Shown piece by piece: positions 33,926-43,159 of a stretch of 64,000 nt of DNA. A program made the translations under genes and the position numbers. The notes beneath the pieces are model-generated. The model made no database searches and was not told the origin of the DNA. It saw nothing but the letters and a program-made list of their open reading frames with translations. How positions within the stretch are numbered: the stretch's first letter is position 1; every line of letters begins with the position of its first letter. The stretch spans positions 150,026-214,025 of the forward strand of contig CAWAYL010000017.1 of assembly GCA_963786305.1 (NCBI GenBank), in the 5' to 3' direction. This stretch comes from CAKZLS01 sp963786305 (lineage in GTDB: Bacteria; Pseudomonadota; Alphaproteobacteria; Rhodospirillales; Defluviicoccaceae).

Positions 33926-35291
33926 ATGACCGACACCCCCCCTGACGAGAGGCCCCTCGGCCGAGCCGCCGGACATGGCCGGGAGGGCGACGAAGCCGCG
34001 CCCCGCGACGACGTGGGAGTGGGCACGCTCGCGCCGCAGCCGTGGATGGAGGCGCCGGAAACCCGGGCGGTGTTGGCGGCCCTGTCCGCCGAAGGGGCCG
34101 AGGTGCGGTTCATTGGCGGCTGCGTCCGCGACGCCCTGCTCAAACGCCCCATACGGGACATCGACATGGCCCTCGCGGCACCGCCGGAAAGGGTCATGGG
34201 TTTGCTGAAGGCGGCGGGCATCAAGGCCATTCCCACCGGCATCGATCACGGTACGGTAACCGCCGTCGTTGGCGAAAAGCTTTTCGAAATCACCACGCTG
34301 CGGGTGGATGTGGAAACCGACGGCCGGTGGGCCCGGGTCGCCTATACGGACAACTGGTCGCTGGACGCGGCGCGCCGCGACTTCACCATCAATGCGCTGT
34401 CCTGCACGCCCGACGGCAGCGTCTATGATTATTTCAACGGGCTGCAGGATCTCGGCAACGGGTTGATCCATTTCGTCGGCAATCCGCGCGACCGCATTCG
34501 CGAAGATCGACTTCGGCTGCTGCGGTTTTTCCGGTTTTATGCCTATTTCGGGCAATCCGCCACCGGATACCCAGGCGCTGAACGCCTGCCGCGAGCTGGC
34601 TCCCGAGCTTCACGCGCTTTCCGGCGAGCGCGTGCGGGTGGAGATTTTCCGCACCCTGATGGCCGCGGATCCGGCCGCTGTCTTTCTATTGATGCGCGAG
34701 TACGGCGTGCTGCGGCACATTCTCCCCGAAGCCGGAGACGTCAGCCGTCTGCGCGCGGTCTCCTGGCTCGCAAGCCGAGCCATCCGCATGGACTCGGTGG
34801 AACCCGACCCGGTGCGGCGCCTGGCGGCCCTGCTGGATACCGACGCAGATGGCGCCGAGGCGGTCGCCGGGCGCTTGAAGATGTCGAACCACGAGAGAGA
34901 CCGGCTGGTGACGCTTGTCGATCCGTCCTTCTCGGTTGGCCCCGATGTCGGCGGGCACGGCCTCCGCAAGGCCCTGCACCGTCTCGGGCCGGATCGCGTT
35001 CGCGACCTGGCGTTGTTGACCTGGGCGGGTAAATTGACGGTAACGGCGCGGCTGCCGCGGCCGGAAACTCAGGCCTGGATCGAATTGCTGGAAACAACGG
35101 ATGCCTGGACGCCGCTGAAATTCCCGCTCCGAGGCCGCGACGTCATGGACATGGGCATCGAACATGGTCCGCGCGTCGGCGAACTTCTGGAAACGGTGGA
35201 GGCTTGGTGGGAAAACGGCGACTATGGCGCAAGCCGCGAGCAGTGCCTGGAATATCTCAGATCTATCCGATCTGATCGCACTGTGCTTTAA
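33926..35291 (+). CDS. cca: CCA tRNA nucleotidyltransferase / poly(A)-polymerase-like, frameshifted
   Basis: Class II nucleotidyltransferase of about 450 residues. The head carries RFIGGCVRDALL and RDIDMAL (metal-binding DxD), then RRDFTINAL and RIREDRLRLLRFFRFYA. The body domain continues in a second frame from about 34550 (ELAPELHALSGERVRVEIFRTL) to 35291. It adds or repairs the CCA end of tRNAs, an essential or near-essential function, so the frameshift is most likely a sequence error. The N-terminal 40 residues are poorly conserved. Confidence 0.9.
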
Positions 35292-36130
35292 GGCCAGGCG
35301 ACATCCGGCGGGAGCGACATGAAGATGGCCTCGATGTTGCCGCCGGTCTTGAGACCGAACAGGGTGCCGCGGTCGTAAAGCAGGTTGAATTCCACGTAGC
35401 GCCCGCGCTTGACGCGCTGATCGTGCTTTTGCGCCTCGGACCAGGGTTCGTTCATATGGCGGCGGATGATCGCGGGGCAGACCTGGAGGAATGCCCGACC
35501 GACATCCTGGACGAATGCGAAATCGGCGTCCCAGTCGCCCGAATTCAGGTTGTCGAAGAAGATGCCGCCGATACCGCGCGGCTCGCCTCGATGCGGAAGA
35601 TAGAAGTACTCGTCGCACCAGGTCTTGAACCGGGGGTAGTCGCCGGCCGGGTGGGCGTCGCACGCCGTTCGCAGCGCGTCGTGAAAGGCGTTGGTGTCGT
35701 CGTCTCGCGGATAGACCGGGGTCATGTCGGCGCCGCCGCCGAACCAGCTTTCGGCGGTCATGATCAGCCGCGTGTTCATATGGGCGGCCGGCACCAGCGG
35801 CGAGCGCGGGTGCACCACCACCGAAATGCCCGAAGCCCAGAATCGCGGGTCTTCCGTGGCGCCCGGGATCCGTGCGCGCAATTCGTCGCTTAAAACGCCG
35901 TCGACGGTGGAGACGTTGACACCCGCCTTCTCGAGCACGCCGCCGCGCATCAGCGCCATGGTTCCGCCGCCGCCGCCTTCGCGCTCCCAGCCGGTGAACG
36001 CGAAACGGCCGGGCGGAACCCCCGCCGGCCCGTCCGCCTCGATGCTTTCGAAAGCGGCAACCAGGCGGTCCCGCAACGCCTCGAACCAGCCGACCGCCCG
36101 CGTCCTGCGCGCGCCCTCCACCTCGCTCAT
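35288..36130 (-). CDS. hemF: Oxygen-dependent coproporphyrinogen III oxidase
   Basis: 280 residues with the HemF signature (HMNTRLIMTAESWFGGGADM, HRGEPRGIGGIFFDNL, RYVEFNLLYDRGTLFGLKTGG). It converts coproporphyrinogen III to protoporphyrinogen IX in haem synthesis, in the cytoplasm. ATG 36130 overlaps the stop of trmL (ATGA). Haem supply fits with the divergent cytochrome bc1 operon. It converges with the CCA gene, the two stop codons overlapping by a few bases. Confidence 0.94.
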   Translation of the reverse strand: MSEVEGARRTRAVGWFEALRDRLVAAFESIEADGPAGVPPGRFAFTGWEREGGGGGTMALMRGGVLEKAGVNVSTVDGVLSDELRARIPGATEDPRFWASGISVVVHPRSPLVPAAHMNTRLIMTAESWFGGGADMTPVYPRDDDTNAFHDALRTACDAHPAGDYPRFKTWCDEYFYLPHRGEPRGIGGIFFDNLNSGDWDADFAFVQDVGRAFLQVCPAIIRRHMNEPWSEAQKHDQRVKRGRYVEFNLLYDRGTLFGLKTGGNIEAIFMSLPPDVAWP

Positions 36131-36594
36131 GCGGCGCCCCCGGACCCGCCGGTTTGCCGAAGGGCCTCCCCCAGCACCATGGCGACGGCGACGGCCACGT
36201 TCAAAGAGCGGCTGCCGGGCATCATGGGCACCACCACACGCGCATCGACCGCGGCATGGATGTCGTCGGGAACGCCGCTGCTTTCGCGTCCGACCATCAA
36301 TACGTCTCCCGGCCGGAACCGAAAATCGGTATAGGTCATTTCGGCGCGGGTCGTCAGCAGCACGAGGCGGCCTTCGGCGGCGTGGCGGCGAACGTCCTTG
36401 AAAACATCCCAAGACACATGCCTCTCGAGTTCGAGCGTGCGCAGATAATCCATGCCGGCGCGCCGGAACCGGCGGTCGCCGAGAAGAAATCCGCAGGGCT
36501 CGATCAGATCCACGGCAACGCCGAGACAGGCGGCCATGCGCATGATGGTGCCGGCATTTTGCGGGATGTCGGGCTCGTACAGAGCAACGCGCAT
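36127..36594 (-). CDS. trmL: tRNA (cytidine(34)-2'-O)-methyltransferase
   Basis: 155-residue SPOUT methyltransferase with the N-terminal VALYEPDIPQNAGTIMRMAA motif and the knot motifs MVGRESSGVPDDIHA and MPGSRSLNVAVAVAMV. It methylates the wobble base of tRNA-Leu isoacceptors using S-adenosylmethionine. It forms a two-gene operon with hemF and is divergent from petABC. Confidence 0.92.
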   Translation of the reverse strand: MRVALYEPDIPQNAGTIMRMAACLGVAVDLIEPCGFLLGDRRFRRAGMDYLRTLELERHVSWDVFKDVRRHAAEGRLVLLTTRAEMTYTDFRFRPGDVLMVGRESSGVPDDIHAAVDARVVVPMMPGSRSLNVAVAVAMVLGEALRQTGGSGGAA

Positions 36595-36790
36595 GCCGGG
36601 ATCACGCAGCGGAACGGGATGCGAAGGACTGGCGCATGAAGGTCTGGCACATAAGGTGTTTCCGTTTTGCGGCCGTTATAATATACCCCGTGCGGGCACG
36701 ATTGCCATCCGCGATGGTACGCGCAGGTAGAACGAGCCCGCATGGAAGGAAACACGAAACGCGGAAAGTGTTTTAAACAAGTTTCGGGCG

Positions 36791-36820
36791 TTGATTTCGG
36801 TTTGGAAATCCGGGTATTTT
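36791..36820 (+). promoter_or_regulatory. Candidate sigma-70-like promoter of petABC
   Basis: TTGATT (36791-36796) and TATTTT (36815-36820) are separated by 18 bases, in the 321-bp gap between trmL and petA, with transcription toward petA. The rest of the gap shows no gene. The call rests on consensus resemblance only. Confidence 0.35.
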
Positions 36821-36915
36821 GCAGTGCATCATTTTTGCGCTGACCGCAGATTCCAGGCTGGCGCGGGTCGGGGCGCTGCGCCCGTCCGTTCGCGAAGACC
36901 AAGAAAGGATTTCCC

Positions 36916-37470
36916 ATGGCAGACACGGCATCGACTTCTCCAGAGCACGTAGACGATGGAGAAACCCGGCGCGATTTTCTGCTTATCGCAACCGGTGTCG
37001 TTGGCGCCGTCGGCGCCGCTCTCGCGGTATGGCCCTTCATCGACAGCATGAACCCGGCGGCGGACACGCTGGCCCTGGCGAGTACCGGTGTCGATCTTTC
37101 CGCCCTCGAGGAAGGACAGGCCATCACGGTGGTCTGGCGTGGCAAGCCGGTCTTCATCCGCCACCGCACGGCGGCCGAGATCGAACAGGCGCGCGAGGTG
37201 CCGCTCGACGTGCTGCCGGATCCTCAAACCGACGCGGCGCGGGTCATCGAGCCGCAATGGTTGGTGATGATCGGGGTCTGTACCCATCTGGGATGCATTC
37301 CGCTAGGTCAGAAACCGAGCGAACCCAAGGGCGAGTTCGGCGGATGGTTCTGTCCTTGTCACGGTTCTCATTACGACACATCTGGGAGAATACGCAAAGG
37401 GCCGGCACCGTTGAACCTTCCGGTTCCGCCTTATGAGTTCTCGGATGAAACCACAATCATGATCGGCTGA
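36916..37470 (+). CDS. petA: Ubiquinol-cytochrome c reductase, Rieske iron-sulfur subunit
   Basis: 184 residues. A twin-arginine type N-terminus (TRRDFLLIATGVVGAVG) forms the membrane anchor; the cluster ligands are CTHLGC and CPCHGSHYD near residues 125-165, with the GGWF motif between them. It carries electrons from ubiquinol to cytochrome c1 on the periplasmic face. AAGGA precedes the ATG. First gene of petABC, 11 bases before petB. Confidence 0.95.
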   Translation: MADTASTSPEHVDDGETRRDFLLIATGVVGAVGAALAVWPFIDSMNPAADTLALASTGVDLSALEEGQAITVVWRGKPVFIRHRTAAEIEQAREVPLDVLPDPQTDAARVIEPQWLVMIGVCTHLGCIPLGQKPSEPKGEFGGWFCPCHGSHYDTSGRIRKGPAPLNLPVPPYEFSDETTIMIG

Positions 37471-37481
37471 GGAGCGCAACC

Positions 37482-38768
37482 ATGGCGACGAAAACGTGGA
37501 AAAATCCTGTGGTGGCGTGGATCGATGATCGCCTGCCGATCTTTTCGATGATGAATGCGGAACTTGTCGACTATCCGACGCCGAGGAATTTGAATTACTG
37601 GTGGAATTTCGGATCCCTGAACGGGATCGTCCTGGTGATCATGATCGCCACCGGCATTTTTCTCGCGATGCAGTACACCGCTCACGTAGACTATGCCTTC
37701 GAGAGCGTCGAACGGATCGTGCGCGACGTTAATTACGGCTGGTTGATGCGCAACCTGCACATGAACGGCGCCACGATGTTCTTCATCGTCGTTTACATCC
37801 ATATGTTCCGCGGCCTGTACTACGGCTCGTACAAGGCGCCACGCGAACTTCTGTGGATGAGCGGCGTGATCATTCTGCTGGCGATGATGGCGACGGCGTT
37901 CATGGGCTACGTGCTTCCCTGGGGTCAGATGAGCTTCTGGGGCGCCACGGTGATCACCAACCTGTTTTCGGCGATTCCGCTGGTGGGCGAGTCGATCGTC
38001 ACCTGGCTGTGGGGCGGCTTCTCGGTGGACAATGCCACCTTGAATCGGTTCTTCGCGCTGCACTACCTGCTGCCCTTCGTCATTTTCGCCCTCGTGTTCG
38101 TTCACCTCTGGGCGCTGCATGTGAAAAAGTCCAACAACCCGCTCGGCATCGACATCAAGGGGCCGCAGGACACCATCCCGTTCTCGCCGTACTACACCGC
38201 CAAGGACGCGTTAGGGCTCGGGGTATTTCTGATCTTCTATCTGTTCTTCGTGTTCTTCGCGCCCGACTTTTTCGGCGAGCCCGACAACTACATCAAGGCC
38301 AACCCGTTGCAGACCCCGCCGCACATCGTGCCGGAATGGTACTTCCTGCCGTTCTATGCGATCCTGCGGGCCTGGACGGCCGATTTCATCCTCTACTGGC
38401 CGATTTCCTGGCTGATGTCGGCGAAGTTGGCGGGTGTCATCGCCATGTTCGCCTCGATCCTGATCCTGCTGTTCCTGCCGTGGCTCGATCGCTCGCCGGT
38501 CCGCAGCGCCCGTTTCCGGCCGATCTACAAATATTTCTTCTGGATCTTCCTGGCCGATTGCGTTCTGCTCGGCTACATCGGCGGCAAGCCGGCCGAAGGT
38601 ATTTACGTTCCCATCGGTCAGGCGGCGATGACCTACTACTTCGCGCACTTCCTGATCATCCTACCCTTGCTTGGGTTCATCGAAAAACCGAAGCAGTTGC
38701 CCGCGAGTATCAGCGCCGCCGTTACCAAGGCGCCGGCCGGCAAAACTCAATCTGCCCCAGCGGAATAG
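37482..38768 (+). CDS. petB: Cytochrome b of the bc1 complex
   Basis: 428 residues with eight or nine transmembrane helices. Haem-ligand helices contain HLHMNGATMFF and HYLLPF; the Qo site has the PEWYFLPFYAILRA motif and WGQMSFWGATVITNL. It is the membrane core of complex III, with one high- and one low-potential haem. The C-terminal extension beyond helix H is Ala/Pro/Lys rich. It is 11 bases after petA and 11 bases before petC. Confidence 0.96.
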   Translation: MATKTWKNPVVAWIDDRLPIFSMMNAELVDYPTPRNLNYWWNFGSLNGIVLVIMIATGIFLAMQYTAHVDYAFESVERIVRDVNYGWLMRNLHMNGATMFFIVVYIHMFRGLYYGSYKAPRELLWMSGVIILLAMMATAFMGYVLPWGQMSFWGATVITNLFSAIPLVGESIVTWLWGGFSVDNATLNRFFALHYLLPFVIFALVFVHLWALHVKKSNNPLGIDIKGPQDTIPFSPYYTAKDALGLGVFLIFYLFFVFFAPDFFGEPDNYIKANPLQTPPHIVPEWYFLPFYAILRAWTADFILYWPISWLMSAKLAGVIAMFASILILLFLPWLDRSPVRSARFRPIYKYFFWIFLADCVLLGYIGGKPAEGIYVPIGQAAMTYYFAHFLIILPLLGFIEKPKQLPASISAAVTKAPAGKTQSAPAE

Positions 38769-38779
38769 GAGGCCGCACC

Positions 38780-39535
38780 ATGCGAAATACTGTTTTTGCC
38801 GCAGCCATCCTCGCCGCTGTCTCCGGTTCCGCCATCGCCGCCGAGACGCCGGAAGCACCGGATCAGGACTGGAGCTTCGATGGCCTGTTCGGAACCTTCG
38901 ATCGGGCATCCGTTCAGCGGGGCTTTCAGGTCTACAAGGCAGTGTGCTCCAATTGTCACTCCCTGGATTTCGTCGCCTATCGCAATCTCGAGAGCATTGG
39001 TTTCTCACCGGAACAGGTCGAGGCGGTGGCGTCCGAGTACGAGGTGCAGGACTGCTGCACGGACGATGGCGAGCCGTTCGATCGGCAAGCCAAGGCCTCG
39101 GATCACTTTGTCAACCCGTTCCCCAACGATCAGGCGGCGCGTTCGGCCAACAACGGCGCCCTGCCGCCCGATCTGTCGTTGATCGCGAGATCGCGGATCG
39201 GCGGTCCCGATTACTTGTATGGGCTGCTCACGGGGTATCAGGAGGAACCGCCCGAGGGCGTCGAACTGATGGAGGGCATGTATTATAACGACTACTTCCC
39301 TGGTCATCAGATTGCCATGGCGCCGCCGCTCTATGGCGACGACGTGGAATTCGCCGATGGCACGGAAGCCACCATCGAGCAGTCGGCCAAGGACGTGACG
39401 TCGTTTCTCAGCTGGGCGGCGTATCCTAACCTGGAGGAGCGCAAGCGCATGGGGGTCAAGGTGCTTTTGTTCCTGATCGTATTCACCGGCATGCTGTACG
39501 CGGTGAAGCGCAAGATCTGGTCCGACCAGCACTGA
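38780..39535 (+). CDS. petC: Cytochrome c1 of the bc1 complex
   Basis: 251 residues: signal peptide (about 1-21), haem-attachment CSNCH near residue 55, methionine ligand in the GHQIAMAPPLY stretch, and a C-terminal membrane anchor (VKVLLFLIVFTGMLYAVKRK). A strong AGGAGG lies 9 bases before the ATG. It receives electrons from the Rieske protein and reduces periplasmic cytochrome c. The region CCTDDGEPFDRQAK is an insertion typical of alphaproteobacterial c1. Confidence 0.95.
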   Translation: MRNTVFAAAILAAVSGSAIAAETPEAPDQDWSFDGLFGTFDRASVQRGFQVYKAVCSNCHSLDFVAYRNLESIGFSPEQVEAVASEYEVQDCCTDDGEPFDRQAKASDHFVNPFPNDQAARSANNGALPPDLSLIARSRIGGPDYLYGLLTGYQEEPPEGVELMEGMYYNDYFPGHQIAMAPPLYGDDVEFADGTEATIEQSAKDVTSFLSWAAYPNLEERKRMGVKVLLFLIVFTGMLYAVKRKIWSDQH

Positions 39536-39562
39536 CGATCAAGCCATCCGTCTTCAGACAAA

Positions 39563-39595
39563 AACGGCCCCGTCGCCTGATCGGGGCCGTTCCCT
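39563..39595 (+). terminator. Hairpin terminator after petC
   Basis: The perfect 10-bp stem AACGGCCCCG / CGGGGCCGTT with a 9-base loop lies 28 bases after the petC stop, followed by a short pyrimidine stretch rather than a strong T-run. It is preceded by AAAA on the other strand, so it could also serve the convergent cytochrome gene. Confidence 0.6.
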
Positions 39596-39642
39596 TATGG
39601 CCGCGCCGCTAAATGAGGGCGGCACCGCGCCGCTGGAATCGT

Positions 39643-40041
39643 TCAGTTGTTCTTGGCGCCCTGCTTGACCCAGTCGCGGATGATGTTCTGCTGCGCCTTG
39701 AGAAGCGGTCGCTGGTCATGCGGCATCTGCACCTGGGCACGGCCCTCGATCAGGACGTTCAGGTTGCTGGTCAGGGAATCCCCCGGGACGACGACCCGGC
39801 CGTACTTCGTTCCCTCCATCAAGCCCTCGTAGGTGCTCAGGTCGAGGCCGCTGGCCTGAAAGCCCGAACCGCCCGGCTCGTGACATTGCACGCACCGGCT
39901 CGAGAGGATGGGATAGACATCCAGTTCGTAGCTGACCACCTCGTTGGCTGCCCGGGCGGTCTGCGACCAGCACGCGCCGGCAACGATGACGGCGGAGAAA
40001 GCGCCCACGAACCGTGTTCTGCGCTTTATGTTATGTGTCAT
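39643..40041 (-). CDS. Small monoheme cytochrome c-like exported protein
   Basis: 132 residues: a signal peptide (about 1-32, ending TARA), one CxxCH haem site (CVQCH) in the VYPILSSRCVQCHEPGG context that resembles the planctomycete-type cytochrome c domain, and a likely methionine ligand in QVQMPHDQRPL. It converges with petC, so it could be a periplasmic partner of the bc1 complex, but co-location is the only support for that. ATG 40041 is the first in frame. Confidence 0.8.
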   Translation of the reverse strand: MTHNIKRRTRFVGAFSAVIVAGACWSQTARAANEVVSYELDVYPILSSRCVQCHEPGGSGFQASGLDLSTYEGLMEGTKYGRVVVPGDSLTSNLNVLIEGRAQVQMPHDQRPLLKAQQNIIRDWVKQGAKNN

Positions 40042-40107
40042 TCTGCTTGCTCCCCCGAGGCATGAATTTGAGTGCCCTATCGCCAGTCCGATACAATCTC
40101 GCAGTTT

Positions 40108-40371
40108 ATACCAATTCTCGTTGATAGGAACCCATTGTGACGGCCTTACGAGGCTTCCGGCAAGGAGTGCGGTGCGCCGTGATGCGGGAGCATCACAAGC
40201 GGCGCGCGACACTGTCCGGAAACCTCGCAAGGTCGCCCGAAGGGTCGTGTTTCCCGCGTCCTCGGGGCGTCGGAACCGCTTGACGATGCGCGCGCATCGC
40301 CGGCGCGCCCCCTCCTGCCGAGGAAGCGGGAAACACGATCACAATGGGTCCCTATCAGCGAGAGTTGGTAT
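40108..40371. repeat. Structured palindromic element, type-2 termini (copy C, inverted)
   Basis: 264 bp, the same family as copy B but in the opposite orientation. Termini are ATACCAATTCTCG and its complement with one change. Stem I pairs with one mismatch, at a different position from copy B. In stem II a G in copy B is replaced by A and its partner C by T. The loop motif GGAGGG is kept, and its potential partner reads CCCTTC, which still pairs through one G-U. It occupies most of the 399-bp gap between the cytochrome and aldolase genes. Confidence 0.87.
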
Positions 40372-40440
40372 GAGCACTTGCGGTAGAATTTCCAACCTCG
40401 ATCGGTGCCGACGGACTAAATGTCCCCTTCCTTGGACAGC

Positions 40441-42540
40441 CTACCGGACGGCGGCCGCGATGTTGCCGCCATCGACGGTCATCACCGCCGCCGTGGTTTT
40501 GCGATCGAGCGCCAGATGGACGAAAGCCTGGGCCACGTCGGCGGCCGTGACTTCGCGCCCCAACAGATTGCCGGACATGTACGCCGTCTCGCTGACGCCG
40601 CGCGCCTTCGAGCGGCTCGCCACCATTTCGCCGGTCAGCAATCCCGATCGGATGCGGTCGGCATTGACGGCGGAGGCGCGAATGCCGTCCCTGCCGTAAT
40701 CAATGGCATACTGGCGCATCAGGGCCAGCGCGGCCGCCTTGGGCAGGCCGTAGGGGCCGAAGTCGGGCCCCGGGTTGACCGCCTGTTTCGAGGCATTGAA
40801 CAACAGGCATCCGCCGGTATTCTGGGCGGTCATGATCGCCACGGCCGTGCGCGCCACCGTCTGGTGGGCCCAGAAATTGAGCTCGAAGCTGTCGCGCAGG
40901 ACCCGGTCCGACACCTCGCCGATGCGGCCCTGCCAGGCGGCGCCGGCGTTGGAGACGACGATATCGACGCCGCCGTACAGGGCCGCCACCCGATCGAACG
41001 CGCCGCGCACCGCGCCGGCGTCCGTGACATCGCACCCGATGCCGATGCCGCCGATCTTCGCCGCCACCGTTTCGGCGGCGGCGCCGTCGCGGTCCAGCAC
41101 CGCCACTTCGGCGCCCTCGGCGCGGAACGCGGCGGCACACGCGGCGCCGATGCCGGATCCGCCGCCGGTGATCACGGCGACGTGGCGGGCCAGCGGCTTC
41201 TCGCCGCCCTTGCCCAGCTTCGCCTGTTCCAGCGACCAGTACTCGATCTCGAAAATATCCGGCTCGGGAATGACCTGAAAGGTGCTCATGAGCTCGGCGG
41301 CGGCGATCACCTCGATGTTGGTCTCCGCGAGATCGGCGGCGACCTTGGCGTCCTTCCGCGAGGCACCCAGCCCGAACAGCCCGAGCCCCGGCACCAGGAT
41401 CAGGCGCGGCACTGGGTCCAGCTCCGTCCTCGGCACCGGCTGATGAGAATTATTCCGCGCGAAATAGGCGTGATAATCGGCCTTGTAGGCATCCATCGCG
41501 ACCCGCGCGCCGGCGGTGAACGCATCGAGCCGGCCGGCCTCGGGCGGCGGCGTGATCAGCGGTTTCGGCTTGGTGCGAATCACGTGATCGGGGGTCGCCG
41601 TGCCCTGCTGGCTATAGCGGTCGACGTCCTGGCCGTTGACGAACTCGAGGATCTGCGGGCCGGTGCGGAACTCGAGAACCCAGCGAAGAGAGTCTCCGTC
41701 GCCGCGCTCGAGCGCGGCGAGGCCGCGCACGATGGGCGCCACCTCGGCGACCGGCGCGATCCGGTCGGGCAGGGTAATCGGCGTGAACGACTTCGGCCGC
41801 GATTTGCCCATGCCCTTGGGCAGCGACACGCCGGCCACGGTCGCCCGGCCGGCCCTGGCGATGCGCTGCTCGGCCTGGGTGACCTTGTCGATCATCCGGC
41901 CATAGGCTTCCTCGGCGCTCTCGCCGAAGGTGAAGATGCCGTGCTTGAGCAGGATCATCCCCTCGACATCCGGGTTCGCGCGGTAGACCTCCATGGCCCG
42001 CTTGGCGAGCGCGAACCCCGGCATGATGTAGGGCACATAGGCCATGGTCTCGCCGTAGACCTCGCGGCAGAGATCGTCGCCGTCCGGCTGGTCGGTGAGC
42101 GCGAGGACCGCGTTGGAGTGGGTGTGGTCGATGAACTTGTGCGGCAAAAAGGCGTGAAGCAGGGTCTCCACCGACGGGTTGGGCGACGTCGAGTCGAGCA
42201 GATTGCAGCGTTGCGCGTTGACCATGTCCTCGTCGCTCAGCGCATCGCGGGCGGCCAGCTTCAACAGCGGCTCCAGGCGCACCGCCGGCAATCCGGCGGG
42301 CTCGATGGCGCCCATGTCCCAGCCGCTGCCCTTGACGCACAGCACGTCCACCTCGTCGCCGGCGAAATCGGTCATCACCGTCTTGACCGACGTGTTGCCG
42401 CCGCCGTGGATCACCAGCCTCGGCTCGGAACCGAGCAGGCGGGTGGTGTAGGTTCTGAGCGCGAGGTCGCGATTGACGCCGCGACCGGCGTAGTACGCGA
42501 CGGCCGCTTCCGCGTCCTTGTCGGACCAACCGTTTTCCAT
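40441..42540 (-). CDS. Bifunctional class II aldolase / short-chain dehydrogenase
   Basis: 699 residues. The N-terminal class II aldolase/adducin domain (residues about 15-380: IHGGGNTSVK, HTHSNAVLAL, LKHGIFTFGE with the zinc histidines) is fused to an SDR (residues about 450-695: VAVITGGGSGIG, SNAGAAW, YGLPKAAAL). This architecture is that of the rhamnulose-1-phosphate aldolase/lactaldehyde dehydrogenase fusions, but no other rhamnose genes are nearby, so the substrate is open. In the usual YxxxK motif a Tyr is seen in GPYGLPKA. ATG 42540 is chosen over 42561 because GGGGAG lies just upstream of it. Confidence 0.88.
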   Translation of the reverse strand: MENGWSDKDAEAAVAYYAGRGVNRDLALRTYTTRLLGSEPRLVIHGGGNTSVKTVMTDFAGDEVDVLCVKGSGWDMGAIEPAGLPAVRLEPLLKLAARDALSDEDMVNAQRCNLLDSTSPNPSVETLLHAFLPHKFIDHTHSNAVLALTDQPDGDDLCREVYGETMAYVPYIMPGFALAKRAMEVYRANPDVEGMILLKHGIFTFGESAEEAYGRMIDKVTQAEQRIARAGRATVAGVSLPKGMGKSRPKSFTPITLPDRIAPVAEVAPIVRGLAALERGDGDSLRWVLEFRTGPQILEFVNGQDVDRYSQQGTATPDHVIRTKPKPLITPPPEAGRLDAFTAGARVAMDAYKADYHAYFARNNSHQPVPRTELDPVPRLILVPGLGLFGLGASRKDAKVAADLAETNIEVIAAAELMSTFQVIPEPDIFEIEYWSLEQAKLGKGGEKPLARHVAVITGGGSGIGAACAAAFRAEGAEVAVLDRDGAAAETVAAKIGGIGIGCDVTDAGAVRGAFDRVAALYGGVDIVVSNAGAAWQGRIGEVSDRVLRDSFELNFWAHQTVARTAVAIMTAQNTGGCLLFNASKQAVNPGPDFGPYGLPKAAALALMRQYAIDYGRDGIRASAVNADRIRSGLLTGEMVASRSKARGVSETAYMSGNLLGREVTAADVAQAFVHLALDRKTTAAVMTVDGGNIAAAVR

Positions 42541-42592
42541 GATCTCTCCCCGTTTTTCCATGGCGGCCTTTATAACGGCGGCTGGACCGAAA

Positions 42593-43159
42593 TCACAACA
42601 GCGTCCCTTGCGCCGCCGGATAGTGCAAGGTGCCGTCGGCTTGGCGTTCGGCCTCCGGCGTCAGGTGCCCGGGTTCCGTCTTGCCCGGCCCCAGAATGTG
42701 GATGACCTCGTCGCCGGCGCAGAGCAGATAGTCGGTGATGATCCGGCGGTGACAGCGCCACCACAGCGTTTCGGCGCACATGATCGCGCATGGGTGCGCG
42801 CGTGCCAGCGCCCGTAATTCATCGAGGGACTCGCGGAACCCGGCGGTCAGCGCATAATCGGCATAGTTGCGAAATCCGTCGTTCCTCCAGAAATCGTTTG
42901 GCGAGCGTTCAATTGCTTTTTGGCGGCCGCGCAGACCGCCGAGCCCCTTGAGATGGCGATAGCCGACGCCGGAAGCCCGCAATCCGTCGGGCAGGGTATC
43001 GGCGTTGAACTGCGGGTTGGCGCGCGAGCGCGGCACCGATCGCACATCGATGAGAAACGTGACATCCGCGCTTGTCAGCAACGCGATGAACGCGTCGAGC
43101 GGACGCGTGGAATGACCGATGGTGAAAAGCCTCGTCACCTCATCCGCCTCGTCACCCAT
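42593..43159 (-). CDS. DUF488 family protein
   Basis: 188 residues with the DUF488 signature FTIGHSTRPLDAFI and the central YRHLKGLGG and NYADYALT stretches, ending with the CAETLWWRCHRRIITDYL motif whose Cys and His pattern is conserved. Function unknown; proposed to bind nucleic acid or act in stress. The frame is open further upstream, but ATG 43159 (MGDEADEVTRLFTIG) is the sensible start. Confidence 0.85.
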   Translation of the reverse strand: MGDEADEVTRLFTIGHSTRPLDAFIALLTSADVTFLIDVRSVPRSRANPQFNADTLPDGLRASGVGYRHLKGLGGLRGRQKAIERSPNDFWRNDGFRNYADYALTAGFRESLDELRALARAHPCAIMCAETLWWRCHRRIITDYLLCAGDEVIHILGPGKTEPGHLTPEAERQADGTLHYPAAQGTLL

